Positions 1 through 15,988 of a stretch of 64,000 bases of DNA are shown here, piece by piece; position 1 is the stretch's first letter, and every line of letters begins with the position of its first letter. The stretch spans positions 66,837 to 130,836 of the forward strand of contig KL197744.1 in NCBI GenBank assembly GCA_000697665.1. The letters run 5' to 3'. Both the position numbers and the translations under genes were made by a program. The DNA comes from Jaapia argillacea MUCL 33604 (lineage: Eukaryota > Basidiomycota > Agaricomycetes > Jaapiales > Jaapiaceae). The notes below the pieces were generated by a model, which worked only from the letters and a program-made list of their open reading frames with translations, had not been told where the DNA came from and did not search any database.

Positions 1-62
1 TACACCATATTGGAGGGCCTCCCTGTGCGATCTATAATCGATGGCTCTATGAAGTCAACCTG

Positions 63-126
63 TGTAGGCAGTGTGTCATACAAAATGCGAATGACCGACT
101 AGCCAGTCTGGCCGATTAGGAGGCGT
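63..126 (+). repeat. Dispersed 64 bp repeat, copy 1
   Basis: A 64 bp segment that recurs at 37003-37066 in the same orientation with only two differences that I can see. Homology stops sharply on both sides. No coding frame, tRNA B-box or obvious element structure explains it. The flanks (1-62 and 127-194) show nothing recognisable. Confidence 0.75.
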
Positions 127-194
127 TGTGCACATAATGGACTGCTGAATTACTGCACGACAATGTACGAGGGAGGAAGAAAGGAAGAGTATGA

Positions 195-1558
195 CTACGC
201 CCCATCTCCACTATCCTTATTCTTCTTCTTGCGCTTCTTCTTGCGCCCAGATGCATCTTCGTTCTTCTCTGCCACAGACTGAGAGGGACCAGCTTCGCTA
301 TCGAGGGGTCTCTTTTTTGTGTTTTGTTTCGACTTGTCTGCCTGCTCGGGGTGTGGTTCTACAGGTGCGGGTGTAGGTTCTTCAGGTTGAACCACTGATG
401 TTGGTTGATCGGTCGGCATTTCGGTATCAGCCATCGTATCTTCAGCGATAGCAGCGGGGTCTGGAAGAGAGGGTGCAGGTATGACGAGTCTTGGTTCGGA
501 GAGGACTGCTCGGTATGTCTTTCGAGTTTCTGGGATTGGAATGTTGTTAGTGAGGGAGTAAAATGGAGGGGATAAACGTACGGGCTCGTAAGACAAGAGA
601 TTTGGGAGTGCTTGTGGATGTATGCCGTGCGGCGCCTTGAGGTAGATCCAACAGAGTTATTCTATGAACGCCCAAAGAGTTAAGGATAGGATCGAGGACA
701 CAAGATAGGACTCACAAGTTCCCAATATCCTTCGGTGACCTCAGATCAGTCTCATTCCCAACACCTCCACTAACGATGATACCCTTCCCTTTGGTAACTC
801 TAACGATCTCCCTAGCAGCAGCCCACCAATTCTTCTTCGCTCCAACACCCACTTCCCCTCCACCCCCATCATCACCTCCCATAGCACCAACATAATTAAT
901 CTCAAACACCGCGCCATTCTTGATTGCTGTGCGAACCAAGGTGTGTTTGAGGTAAAAAGGGAGGCGGGGGAGTGTTAAGGGGATGGAGATGATGTGGGCT
1001 GTGAGAGGGGAGGGTACGGAGTGTGTTAGGCAGGCTGAGGAGAAGGTGGATGATGTGGTGGGTGTTAAGGCTATTAGGTCGTATGCGTTGAAGAGGGATG
1101 CGTTTGAACTCGTCTGCAGGACGTCAGGAAGGAGAAAGGGGGGGAGAGGGAGAACGCACTAAGCCGAAACCTTTCTCGCTCTCTTCATCTAAAATAATAG
1201 TCAAACGTTTGAGAAAGACTGCACCGGACCGTTTCTTGAGGAGGGAGAGGAGAGGGTCGAGAGTGTTGATATGGGTTTTTGGTTCTACCTTCCTCTGAAC
1301 GGTTTGGTTTAATGCAAAGACTGAATACCCCACTGTGCTTTGCTCGTCAATACACGGCAAGAAAACGGAGGAGGGGAACTGACGATGGACGAGCAAGTCG
1401 ATGCGGCTTTCGATGGAGGTGATTTGGGCTGGGGTGTAGGTTACTGTTGGGGTTGGTTGGGTTGATGCTGGTTGTTTGCCTTTTGCTTTCTTGGATTGGG
1501 ATTGTGAGGATTGGGGGAGGGAGGGAGAGGAGACGGGCACGTTTAGGTCGAAGAACAT
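195..1558 (-). CDS. RPP1: RNase P/MRP protein subunit, Rpp30/Rpp1 family
   Basis: Protein subunit of nuclear RNase P and RNase MRP, the ribonucleoproteins that trim pre-tRNA 5' leaders and process pre-rRNA. Reverse-strand exons are about 1558-1160, 1113-716, 661-582 and 529-195. They are separated by 46-54 nt GT..AG introns and give 403 residues. The start at 1558 was chosen because it yields MFFDLNVPV, the usual N-terminus of the family; an upstream in-frame extension exists but does not look like it. Family blocks seen in order are VGYSVFALN, KRLTIILDEE, LPFYLKHTLVRTAIKNG followed by FEINY, KGIIVSGG, and RKTYRAVLSEP. A linker near residue 20-45 is rich in Q, S, T and P. The last ~80 residues are acidic/Pro-rich and end in a lysine/arginine cluster, probably a nuclear localisation signal. 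It shares a 182 bp intergenic region with the divergent acetyltransferase gene. Confidence 0.93.
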
Positions 1559-1740
1559 GGTGTGCCAATTAGAGGCGCCGACCGACGCGTTGAGGATAGT
1601 CGAGTCGCGTGGATGGGAACTTGCAGACTTCCCTTGGCAAACGCCATCATGGCGTTCCGACTTTCGAGTCACATTCATCCCGTATCCTCCCCAGAGGCTA
1701 ACGAACTGGCCTCTCCATCCTCCTTGATACGGACTCAACG
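1559..1740. promoter_or_regulatory. Divergent promoter region between RPP1 and the acetyltransferase gene
   Basis: Only 182 bp separate the start codons of two genes pointing away from each other, so both promoters must lie here or overlap the genes. I see no clear TATA box. Inference from geometry only. Confidence 0.5.
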
Positions 1741-3040
1741 ATGAAGGGTAGGCTACAAGACAACTCCCTCATCAAACGCGTCTCTTCCGATTACACACCA
1801 CACCAAGTCGCACAATACCTCTCTCACATCTCCTTCAAACATCCCGCTGGCACCCATGGTCAAGATCGAAGTAATGGGGCTACTTTCACGGAGCTCGTTG
1901 GGTCGTTTCCTACCAACTTGGAGACTTTAGCCAAGATCGTTAGATTACATCTCGTTGCGTTTCCATTCGAGAATACCGCCATGCATTAGTTCGTATCCCC
2001 CCATCTCCATCGTCCAATTCTCATCTTATCTGACGAGGATAGCACGCCTGAACATCAAATGGACGTCACACCCCAAGGCATCTACTCCCGACTAGTACTC
2101 GAGAAAAAAGGAAAAGGATCATACTGTTTCGGCCAAAACACCCTCCTACTCAATATGTTACGTGGTTTAGGTTTCCGGTCCGTCCCCCCACTCCCCCTCT
2201 CCACTCCCCCACTAAACCCACAGTAGAGCATACGCCACAGTAGCCCGAGTCAACCGCGCTACACCCTCCGATCCTATACCCAAATACGGACCCACAAGTC
2301 ATATGGTCATATTTGTGCAGCCTTTTGAAGGGAGTGGAGAGACTTATTTCGTTGATGTTGGGTATGGAAATTCGGGGTTGGCGAGGCCGATTTTGTTGGA
2401 GGAGGGGGAGAGTAACGTTGTGATGGGTGCTGCTCCTCCTGAGGAACATCGGTTGACTAGGGGTGCCGACCCGCGTTGTAGCAGAGGTACATTCCCATCT
2501 CCTTGTGGCATTCATGCGTTAATTGACTCTGCGTTTTTAGAGAGAGACCCTGAGCGGACGGTGTGGGATTGGAGGTTGGAAGTTCGTAATGGGTCTAAGA
2601 TCCCTAATTGGCGGATCCTTTATACGTTCTCTGAAGCAGAGTTCTTCCAGCCTGATGTTGAGAGTTTGTCTTTTGGGGTTTGTATGAGGCCGAGGTTTAC
2701 GACGTTTTGGCATCATGTTCTTTGCGTGAGACATTTTTGGGTTTCTCCTTCTTCCTCTCCCGACGCTTCCTCTGCCCTCGATATTTTCTCTTCTCCCGGC
2801 GTTTCCTCCTCCCCCGGTGTTTCGCCTCCATCCTACGAGTTGGATGGACCGTGGATAGGGAGGGACATCCTATTCGACGGGCAGGTGAAGAGGGAAGTTG
2901 GTGATAAAGTGGTTGTGCTTGTTGAGAGGTTTGAGGATGAGGGGCATAGAGTTAGAGTTTTGAAAGAGGTGTTTGGGATTGAGATGGAGGAAGGGGCGGA
3001 GAAGTGGATTGAGGGGAGGGATGCTGCTTTGAAGATTTAG
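1741..3040 (+). CDS. Arylamine N-acetyltransferase (NAT family)
   Basis: Cytosolic enzyme that transfers acetyl (or, in some fungi, malonyl) groups from CoA to arylamines; fungal NATs detoxify phytochemical amines. Exons are about 1741-1988, 2043-2177, 2227-2486 and 2541-3040, giving about 380 residues. The catalytic triad is visible: Cys in KGSYCFGQN, His in GPTSHMVIF and Asp in TYFVDVGYG. Other family blocks are RLHLVAFPFENTAMHYTP and NMLRGLGFRAYATVARVN, both created by the splices at 1988/2043 and 2177/2227, which supports those introns. The third intron (2487-2540) is 54 nt and leaves the frame open, so it may be missed by annotators; removing it deletes 18 residues absent from the family. 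The C-terminus ends in WIEGRDAALKI, typical of the family. A Ser/Pro-rich insert lies around 2745-2830. Confidence 0.9.
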
Positions 3041-3985
3041 TTGGGTATATGCGTTGGTTTGTTGGGGTGGTGCTTTTGAGGTCTGGTTCGTGTTTACTCG
3101 ACGACGATGTTCGAGTTGGCGTTTACCTGGCTTTTAGGGTTATCTATTGTGGGTGATTATGGGACTGGACACGGTTACCTTGGAAGTCTCCTGGGTTCGT
3201 AAGAACCCATGGCTCGGATTACCGTCCTCGTCGGTCTGACGCACTAAATTCCTGTAGGGGTTAGCTCAATAGCTTGCAGCCATCGGCATGTGGGTAGGAA
3301 GCTCAGAAACTAACTACAACTTCTCTGTTGCTCGAGCTCGAGGACCTCCATTCCGATCTTTGTCTACCCCAGAGTCTCTGCAGGTGTTATCTTCCCCTGA
3401 GCGCAACGGCCCTCCGATGCTAGGCGATTCCCTCTTTTAATTTGTATGAATCCTTTCGGGATTCATCCGATCTACTACCGCCAGAGCTACCCAAAGTTTC
3501 GACGGTCCTCTGTCCCGACTTGGTTTGTGCTGGCAGGCTGATGGTGTCTTTAAGTTTCACATGGAAACCTGCCAATCGTCCGTGCCCTCCGACAGACCAG
3601 TGTGATTCACGAATTGACTCGAGCAGGAATCTTGAATGCCTGTCGGCTTCAGTGCGGTTTCTTTGCCCGAGATACCAATAGGGGGAATCATGAGCACATG
3701 CAACCTGTCGAACTGGCAGTGTTTTAGTACATAGCATCGATGTGGCTACAACGTTTCGTTCCATATCTTCGCCGCATTCTCCGTGCTGGTCGTCGCTGAG
3801 CATATCAACCAAACGGTCCGAAAGGCGTGTTTGATATCACCGAGGTTTACATCATCACCCAACGCCGTTAGCCCCGCTGCCGACAATTTGTTGAAACAAC
3901 CAACCAAAACGCTGGTACAAAACCCTACGTCAGTCACTCCGATAAGGTCGTTCTCTTTTTTTCCTCGTCATTTCGTCCAACGACG
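3041..3985. other. Intergenic region without recognisable gene
   Basis: About 945 bp. Short open frames exist on both strands (for example 3420-3812 reverse) but none shows family motifs, a credible start context or splice partners. It probably holds the 3' UTR of the acetyltransferase gene and the promoter of the NADH dehydrogenase gene. Confidence 0.5.
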
Positions 3986-6622
3986 ATGCAGCTCAGTCGT
4001 GGTGCGTTACGATCCTTTGATGAGGGTGTTGCTGTTGCTGACGACTTCTGGTGTGGTGGGATTTTGGATACGGTTCAGCACGTTCCGCGGTCCGGCCTTT
4101 CCTCCAGGCTGGACTCAGGCCTTCAGGAATCGCCTTTGCTCGCGTGCAGAGCGAGTTGGCATTGTCGAGGGCGGCTGGAAGGAGGTTCCAATCTACCTCT
4201 GAATCAACCACTTCTTCTCCTGCTTCTTCTCCCAACCCGAGCGCTAGCACTGTAAGTTCTTTTCTCACTGCCTTGCCGTGTTCTGAACCTCATGTTTCAA
4301 ATGGGATAGGAACCACCGCGTACTTCTCCTCCAAAAATATCAAGATGGAAGCGATTCTTGCAAGGTCTGGGTACGGCGACGTTGGTGACCGTCCTTGGCG
4401 TTGGAGGAGGGTTTTATTATTATTCCAAGCATGAGTTGAACCCCGGTCCTCAGTTGGATTTTGACCCTGAGAAGAAGACGTTGGTGATTTTGGGGAGTGG
4501 ATGGGGTGCGACTAGTATTTTGAAGGGGTTGGATACGGAGGATTATAACGTTGTGAGTACCTTGATTCTGGGTGCCGGTCTGGTGGTGCTGATTGATTGA
4601 CTTGGTGTAGGTTGTGATCAGCCCCAGGAATTATTTCTTGTTCACGCCGTTGTTACCGAGTGTGGCTACTGGGACACTCTCGCCTCGATCGATCTTGCAA
4701 TGTATGGGTGTCGATTGTTATACCACCCTTGATTGTCCTGGCTCACGGTCTGCCTTTTAGCGACGCGGTATATCACTCGCCATAAGAAGCGAAAGGTTAC
4801 TGTTATCGAAGCGGAAGCGACGGACGTTGATGTAAGCTCCCTACGCTTTTGGAAACCGTTGATAGATTGATTCTGACTCGCGGTTCCTAGCCCGCCAACA
4901 AGATTGTGACCTTCTCCGGTTCGATCTCTACCCCTCACAGCCTACTCTTCGATATCTAACTCTTTGCCTTCGCACTTTCAGACAACTCTGGTGTTCAAGG
5001 ACAAGTGTGGTCCACCACCCTCCCTTATGACTACCTAGTGTATGCAGTCGGAGCCGAGACCCAGACTTTTAACATTCCTGGTGTGAGGGAGTACGCTGGT
5101 TTCATGAAAGAGTTGCATGATGCCGAAAAGGTTGGCCATGTTTTGATAGCTTAAGATGTGATGGTGATTAAAGATTTGTGTTTAGATGCAAGATAAGTTC
5201 ATGGATTGTATCGAGTCTGCTGCGTTCCCTGGACAGAGTTCGGAGGAGCAAGATCGATTACTTCATATTGTATATTTTGGTGTTTGTTCTTGGGTTTGGA
5301 TGTGCGTTGATTGAGGTTTGCAGGTCGTCGTCGGCGGTGGTCCTACTGGTGTCGAACTCAGGTAAGCGGTCCGGTTTACACAGGGATACCTGATTCTTAC
5401 ACGTTTTCAGTGGTGAACTCCATGACTTCCTCGAGGTACTTTCTCCATTTCCTCGCATATACCCATTCTAACCATCCACCAACCCTTTATCCAGGAAGAC
5501 CTAAAACACTGGTACCCAGAATTAGCCGACAAGATCAAGATAACACTAGTCGAAGCCCTCCCCTCCGTCCTCCCCTCCTTCAGCCGTCAACTCATCGAAT
5601 ATACAGAGTCTACGTTCAAAGAAGCCAAGATTGATATTTTGACAAAGACGATGGTGAAGGAGATTAAGGAGAAGAGTGTGGTGCTTGCTATGCCTGATAA
5701 GAGTATCAAGGAGGTGCCTTGCGGGATGGTTGTTTGGGCTGCTGTGAGTGGTTTTCCTTTGAGCGGTTTGGGTTTTGGGTTCTGGTTGTTGATTTGGGTT
5801 GGGCGGTTTTTTCAGGGAAATACGTTGAGGAAGGTGACGAAGGATCTTATTGCGAAGTTGCCTGAGCAGGATAATAGGCGTGGTCTCATCGTTGATGGTA
5901 TGGGACCCCTCCATCATATTTTTCTTCCCCTTACTGGATTTTCTATCGTATCATTGCAGATCACCTCCGCCTCAAAGGCGCAGACGGCATCTTCGCCCTA
6001 GGAGACTGTACCGCAACCCAATACGCACCCACAGCCCAAGTCGCAGCACAACAAGGCAACTACCTAGCTCGCATCCTCCAACATATCGCCAAGAGGGATC
6101 ACATTCAGAAACAGTTGGACGTTTTGGCTGCGGAGGGTGTAGTTGATGCACCCGAGAAGAAGGGTGAGATCGAGAGTTTGGCGAAACAGTTGGCGAAGTG
6201 GGAGAAATTGAGGCCGTTCCATTATTCACATCAGGGGTCTTTGGCGTGAGTGATCTTTCGTTTTCGTCGGTTTGAGAGTGGGGTGCTGATGTGGGATGTG
6301 GTTGTAGGTATATTGGGTCGGAGAAGGCTATTGCCGATTTACCGTTCTTTGGAAGTGGGAATGTGAGTGTTGGGTGTTGGGCTTTCTGTGAGGTATATGC
6401 TGATCGTCATGATTGGATAGTTGGCGACAGGCGGCATGATCACCTATTATTTCTGGAGAAGTGCGTATCTCAGTACACTCTTTTCCTTACGCAATCGTAC
6501 ATTGGTGGCTACGGATTGGATGAAAGTCAAGATGTTTGGCCGGTGAGTTTGGTTCCTTTTTGGACATACTGGGCGTGTCGTTTACCTGCGTTGGGCTTCT
6601 CAGCGATGTGGCTCGCGATTGA
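3986..6622 (+). CDS. Mitochondrial type II (alternative) NADH:ubiquinone oxidoreductase
   Basis: Single-subunit, rotenone-insensitive flavoprotein that passes electrons from NADH to ubiquinone without pumping protons. Sixteen exons fit in phase: 3986-4025, 4079-4251, 4310-4552, 4611-4701, 4761-4831, 4891-4918, 4982-5130, 5186-5269, 5324-5361, 5411-5435, 5495-5743, 5816-5897, 5960-6245, 6308-6362, 6421-6542 and 6604-6622, total 584 residues. Landmarks are an Arg/Ser-rich mitochondrial presequence; one membrane segment ([20 protein letters not shown]); the FAD site [14 protein letters not shown]; the NADH site [16 protein letters not shown]; and [20 protein letters not shown]. No EF-hand insert is present. 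An N-terminal anchor after the presequence resembles external (NDE) enzymes facing the intermembrane space, so I favour NDE over NDI; that assignment is inference. Start context and the first splice (donor 4026) are the weakest parts. Confidence 0.93.
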
Positions 6623-7194
6623 GTGGATCATTGCTGTGAATGGTGATTACCATCGTAAACAGGTGCGCCTATGAGCGACTCTCGGGAACTGGTCATTTGT
6701 TTATCCGTGCAAGTCTCAGGCTTACGTTCATTTATCAACCTCTTAAACCCACCACCCATAGACACTAGACTTCCGTTTCGTTCTGCGATGTATAACCTAC
6801 CCTATCAATGGTCCTAGCATAGTCATGATCTATTTATTGAATGTCCTAAGCATTACATGGGATCCGAGGGAGGGGAGCGAGGTGTTGTTGATCCAATAAT
6901 GTTTGATCGATTTAGAGTATAGACTGTCCTGAGATTTTGAAGTGATCGTCCGCCTGATCCGAATCTTGATACTTATCTTTGTGGCAGGTCTACAAAAATC
7001 TGGTGATCACAGAATGACTCGGTGAGAGGAGTAATCTCGCAATCCACCCCTTCCCCACACAATCCTACCTCCCGCGAAAGGCCGCTCTATATCCTCCGTT
7101 TTACTTGCTTGTTCCTCTTGGTTTCTAACGATCTTGGTCCTGTTTTGACGATCGTGGTCCCCGTTCCAACGATCTTGGTTCATCTCTGCCCGCC
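6623..7194. other. Intergenic region, NADH dehydrogenase to ARO1
   Basis: About 570 bp with no supportable gene. Pyrimidine-rich stretches just before 7195, including a thrice-repeated ACGATC(T/G)TGGT-like motif at about 7127-7170, may belong to the ARO1 promoter or 5' UTR. Confidence 0.4.
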
Positions 7195-12376
<5,182 letters not shown>

Positions 12377-12640
12377 ACTGGATGGCAATTGTATTGGTAG
12401 ATAAGGAGTGTTACGCTGTCCAGGAAGAGTTAAGAAACTGAGAGCGATCTCCGACGACGTTTGTGCCTGACGTGGGATGAATTCTGAGGTATGGAGGTCT
12501 CTGAAGTTAGACATGGACCTTCCCAGAATTTTGAGCAGGAAATCACTGGCATTTACCCCCATCTTCGTCAAAGTCCCAGCGTTCGCATTGCAATCGGAGA
12601 CCTTGTGTCTTGAGGCAAACGCAAGCACGGTCGCTGCACG
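12377..12640. other. 3' flank of ARO1, no gene seen
   Basis: Short region between the ARO1 stop and the first tandem-repeat element. No supportable open frame. Confidence 0.4.
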
Positions 12641-13869
12641 TGCCCCAAACGCGGTGTCACGGTGAACCATTGGAATCCAAACTGTCAAGCGTCACCGACC
12701 GTCAGCGACGTGCCCTCCGTAATTTTCACACGAAACAGGCTTTCATGTGAAATGGCAGCCGCTGGGAGTATAAAGAAGTAACGAAAATCCGTGAGCCAAC
12801 CCCCCATCTTCCTCCCCCTCCCTCCTCCGAGTCCAAGTCCAATGTTCGTATCGAAGTTAAAACATATCGTCGCCCAAAGTCATGGACCCGCTTTCCGGTC
12901 TTAACCCGCTTGTCGGAGGGATGATGTGGCTTTGGGTACTGCGGCGGTGTGGACCGCATCGACGGCGACGCGGAATGGCTTCCTCCTTTTCTTCCATCTA
13001 CCTGTGAGTCCATTGTTTGCATCGAGGTTAAAACATATCGTCGCCCAAAGTCATGGACCCACTTTCCGGTCTCGGCCCGCTTGTCGGAGGGATGATACGG
13101 CTTTGGGTACTGCGGCGGTATGGACCGCTTCGATGGCGATGCGGAATGGTTCCCCCATTTCTCCCATCTACCTGTGAGACCATTGTTCGCGTCGAGGTTA
13201 AAACATGTCGTCGCCCAAAGTCATGGACCCGCTTTCCAGTCTTAACTCGCTTGTCGGAGGGATGATATAACTTTGGGTACTGCGGCGGCATGGACCGCTT
13301 CGACGGCGATGCGGAATGGTTCTCTCTCTCCTCTAATCTTCCTTCTAGTCTTCTGGTCGCGTTGAAGTTAGAACAGACCACCGGTCCATAGTCATGGACC
13401 CGCTTTCCAGTCGTAATGACCCGCTTGTTGGAGGGATGATGCGGCTTTTGGGTATCCCGGTGCTATGGACGGCTTCGACGGTGACACAAATGGATCCCAT
13501 CGTTGTTTCCACCTTCCCGTGAGCCTTTTGTTGCGTTGACGTTAGACCAGACCGTCGGTCCATAGTCGTGGACCCGCTTTCCAGTCAGATGACCCGTTTG
13601 TCGGAGGGATGATGCGACTTTTGGGTATCCCGGCGCCATGGACGGCTTCGATGGTGAACAGATGACTCTCGGGTTGGGTGGGTGGTGGCTGGCTCCTACA
13701 ACGGATTGCATTTACGGTGAGTCTTTGCGTCGTCTGAAACGAGATGTGATTTGCTCACACCTACTCTGACCGGGCAAAACGCGAGTTTTGTTCGGTCGGT
13801 GAGTTACTCTTGCTTTCAGGAATTCATCGGTGGCTGACTCGGTCCACTTCTTTCACATGCGTGCAACTT

Positions 13870-13901
<32 letters not shown>
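12640..13901 (+). repeat. Tandem-repeat element A (upstream module, five-unit array, downstream module)
   Basis: A composite repeat that shares its whole architecture with element B at about 20270-21010. First comes an upstream module with a TATA-like GTATAAAG (about 12768). Then comes an array of five units, starting at the shared GTTA(A/G)AAC-like motif near 12856, 13027, 13197, 13367 and 13541 (spacing 170-174 bp). Last comes a downstream module (about 13715-13870) containing GTGAGT and TTTCAG splice-like motifs and the string CGGGCAAAACGCGAGTTTTG. Units contain a GGGTA(C/T)..GG..ATGGAC(C/G)GC core. No unit encodes a recognised domain; both strands are partly open. It runs into poly-G and the assembly gap. 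Confidence 0.75.
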
Positions 13902-14366
13902 NNNNNNNNNNNNNNNNNNNNNNNNNNNNNNNNNNNNNNNNNNNNNNNNNNNNNNNNNNNNNNNNNNNNNNNNNNNNNNNNNNNNNNNNNNNNNNNNNNN
14001 NNNNNNNNNNNNNNNNNNNNNNNNNNNNNNNNNNNNNNNNNNNNNNNNNNNNNNNNNNNNNNNNNNNNNNNNNNNNNNNNNNNNNNNNNNNNNNNNNNNN
14101 NNNNNNNNNNNNNNNNNNNNNNNNNNNNNNNNNNNNNNNNNNNNNNNNNNNNNNNNNNNNNNNNNNNNNNNNNNNNNNNNNNNNNNNNNNNNNNNNNNNN
14201 NNNNNNNNNNNNNNNNNNNNNNNNNNNNNNNNNNNNNNNNNNNNNNNNNNNNNNNNNNNNNNNNNNNNNNNNNNNNNNNNNNNNNNNNNNNNNNNNNNNN
14301 NNNNNNNNNNNNNNNNNNNNNNNNNNNNNNNNNNNNNNNNNNNNNNNNNNNNNNNNNNNNNNNNNN
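13902..14366. other. Assembly gap (N) flanked by poly-G
   Basis: 465 N. The left edge is a run of 31 G (13871-13901) and the right edge is also G-rich (14367-14385). In the homologous element B the corresponding place reads a G-rich but non-homopolymer sequence, so the poly-G may be partly a sequencing artefact. Confidence 0.95.
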
Positions 14367-14420
14367 GGGTGGGGGGGGGGGGGGGCGGGTTGATGTCGGG
14401 GGCCAAGGGTGAGTAGAAAG

Positions 14421-14443
14421 ATGGATCACCTAACGTGATCCAT
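14421..14443. other. Perfect 9 bp hairpin
   Basis: ATGGATCAC and GTGATCCAT pair perfectly around a 5 nt loop (CTAAC). Isolated between the gap and the left arm of the inverted duplication. Function unknown. Confidence 0.5.
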
Positions 14444-14955
14444 TTGCTCACCTCTTCTTACACATAGATTGGGCATGGCGACGCTCAGCACTCATCTCCA
14501 CCATGGCTATTGAATCTTGTGACGGATTACTCATGAAGCGTTGTACTGTCGACCCTCATGTACTTTTCTGACTCTACTGAGAGTTGATCAGGGCCACAGT
14601 AGTCTGTAAAAGCATGAAAGAAGATGGATCAGTGGCAGGATTAGGGAAGCATTACAACGTTGTAACAGGGAAGACGGGATCAAGTACAACAGTAGCACGA
14701 GAATTCCACGAGAAGCAGGTTGATTTTTTCATTGAACACCATCTCTTGAGATTCGCCAATGTTGTAAAGAACCACTTGGAAGGTAAAAGAACCCTTCTGT
14801 GGGTCATGTATACGCCGCTTGTCTCAGCGATGCTACCCTACAGTCGTGTGAGGAATGTTGGACGATGATGATCCGACTCGGAGGTGTCAACGATGAAGTG
14901 ACAAACAGGTTGCCACACTGCAGACGGGTGAGGATAACCCCCCCCTGACATTAAA
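14444..14955. other. Unassigned stretch between gap and left arm
   Basis: No gene I can support. A short frame at about 14614-14868 reads without stops but has no recognisable motif. Confidence 0.35.
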
Positions 14956-15988
14956 GAGTGTGATATGTGTGTAGAAGAATAATTCGTATCGAGCCGCGCG
15001 GACTGGTCGGATGGAGACGATGCAAAGTAGGGATAATCCTGCGAGGGCGAACATACGCCCTTGCATCCAGAGCGTGAGCCATACCTCGCCGGAAATTCTA
15101 ACAAGATTTCGTCAAGCAAAGTGCGAGGGGGTAGGGAGACGGATTAGTTACCCTAGATCGAACTAGGAAGTGATCAAATCAGTGTCGATGTGCGAATGAG
15201 AAGGGAGAGAGGGGTCATACCCGAGCGCCTGCATGTACCCACAAAATAACGAAAGCGACTCGTGAAGACATCCTATGCAAGCAGTTAAGCTTGTCCAACA
15301 AAAGTCAATGAAACTATTCAGCACTAAAAACAGCGACGTCGACAAACCTGATCATGTGTCACACCCGTCAACACTACAAACCGACATACATCAGGCATGA
15401 GTATCAAGCCAGAGAACACTGACAGCGCGAGTCCGGACGTACGAGTTATGATACTATTCTTCGTCCCAAGTGCTGTGACGAGAGGGAATTGGCTCGTAGC
15501 TATAGTACCCGTTCTGTTGGCCCAAAAGCTTATGTCCAATTTCTTTCTAGAGGATGTGGTACCTAACCGAATGGAGTCAGCACCAATACAGAGAGGGCGA
15601 GAGGAAGACGGAGTAGACGAGTTGAGGTGGAAGGGAGGGGGCATACAATTGACAAAAGACCAAGTGAACAAAGGGGTGATGTAGTTCGGAAAGCGACGAT
15701 TCTGTAGAGGTTGACGAGTGCCAGGGGGAAAGACCGAAGTGACAACGGCGGTCGGCTGGATGGACTTTTGGGACGTTCTCGACCATACTCCGCATCTCCG
15801 CCCGAGTTCCCTTCACACCTGGAAGTTGATGTTCGGAAAAGCCGTCGAGTCCTTCGTACGAGGAGTGTGGCGAAGCGGGAGAAGGATAAAATAAGGATGA
15901 AAGCAGCTATGAGGTACCAGATTTCTTTTGGGTACTCTTGCGTTGGGTATTTTCGCAGAGGTCGATCGGGATCGACTTTTTGGGGCAT
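14956..15988 (-). pseudogene. Truncated ferric reductase-like pseudogene
   Basis: Homologue of the 5' half of the intact gene at 24185-26845. It starts with MPQKVDPDRPLRKYP at 15988 and keeps the transmembrane core: RTGTIATSQFPLVTALG, KLNCLHRMSSR, and AFVILWVHAGAR with the heme-ligand histidines. Exon and intron positions match the intact copy, including an 11 nt microexon. It is broken in two ways. About 61 nt are missing near 15672-15684 at an ACA microhomology, which shifts the frame. All sequence after the exon ending RAARYELFFYTHI is absent because the duplicated arm stops at 14956, so the FAD and NADPH domains are lost. Function as an enzyme is very unlikely. Confidence 0.85.
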
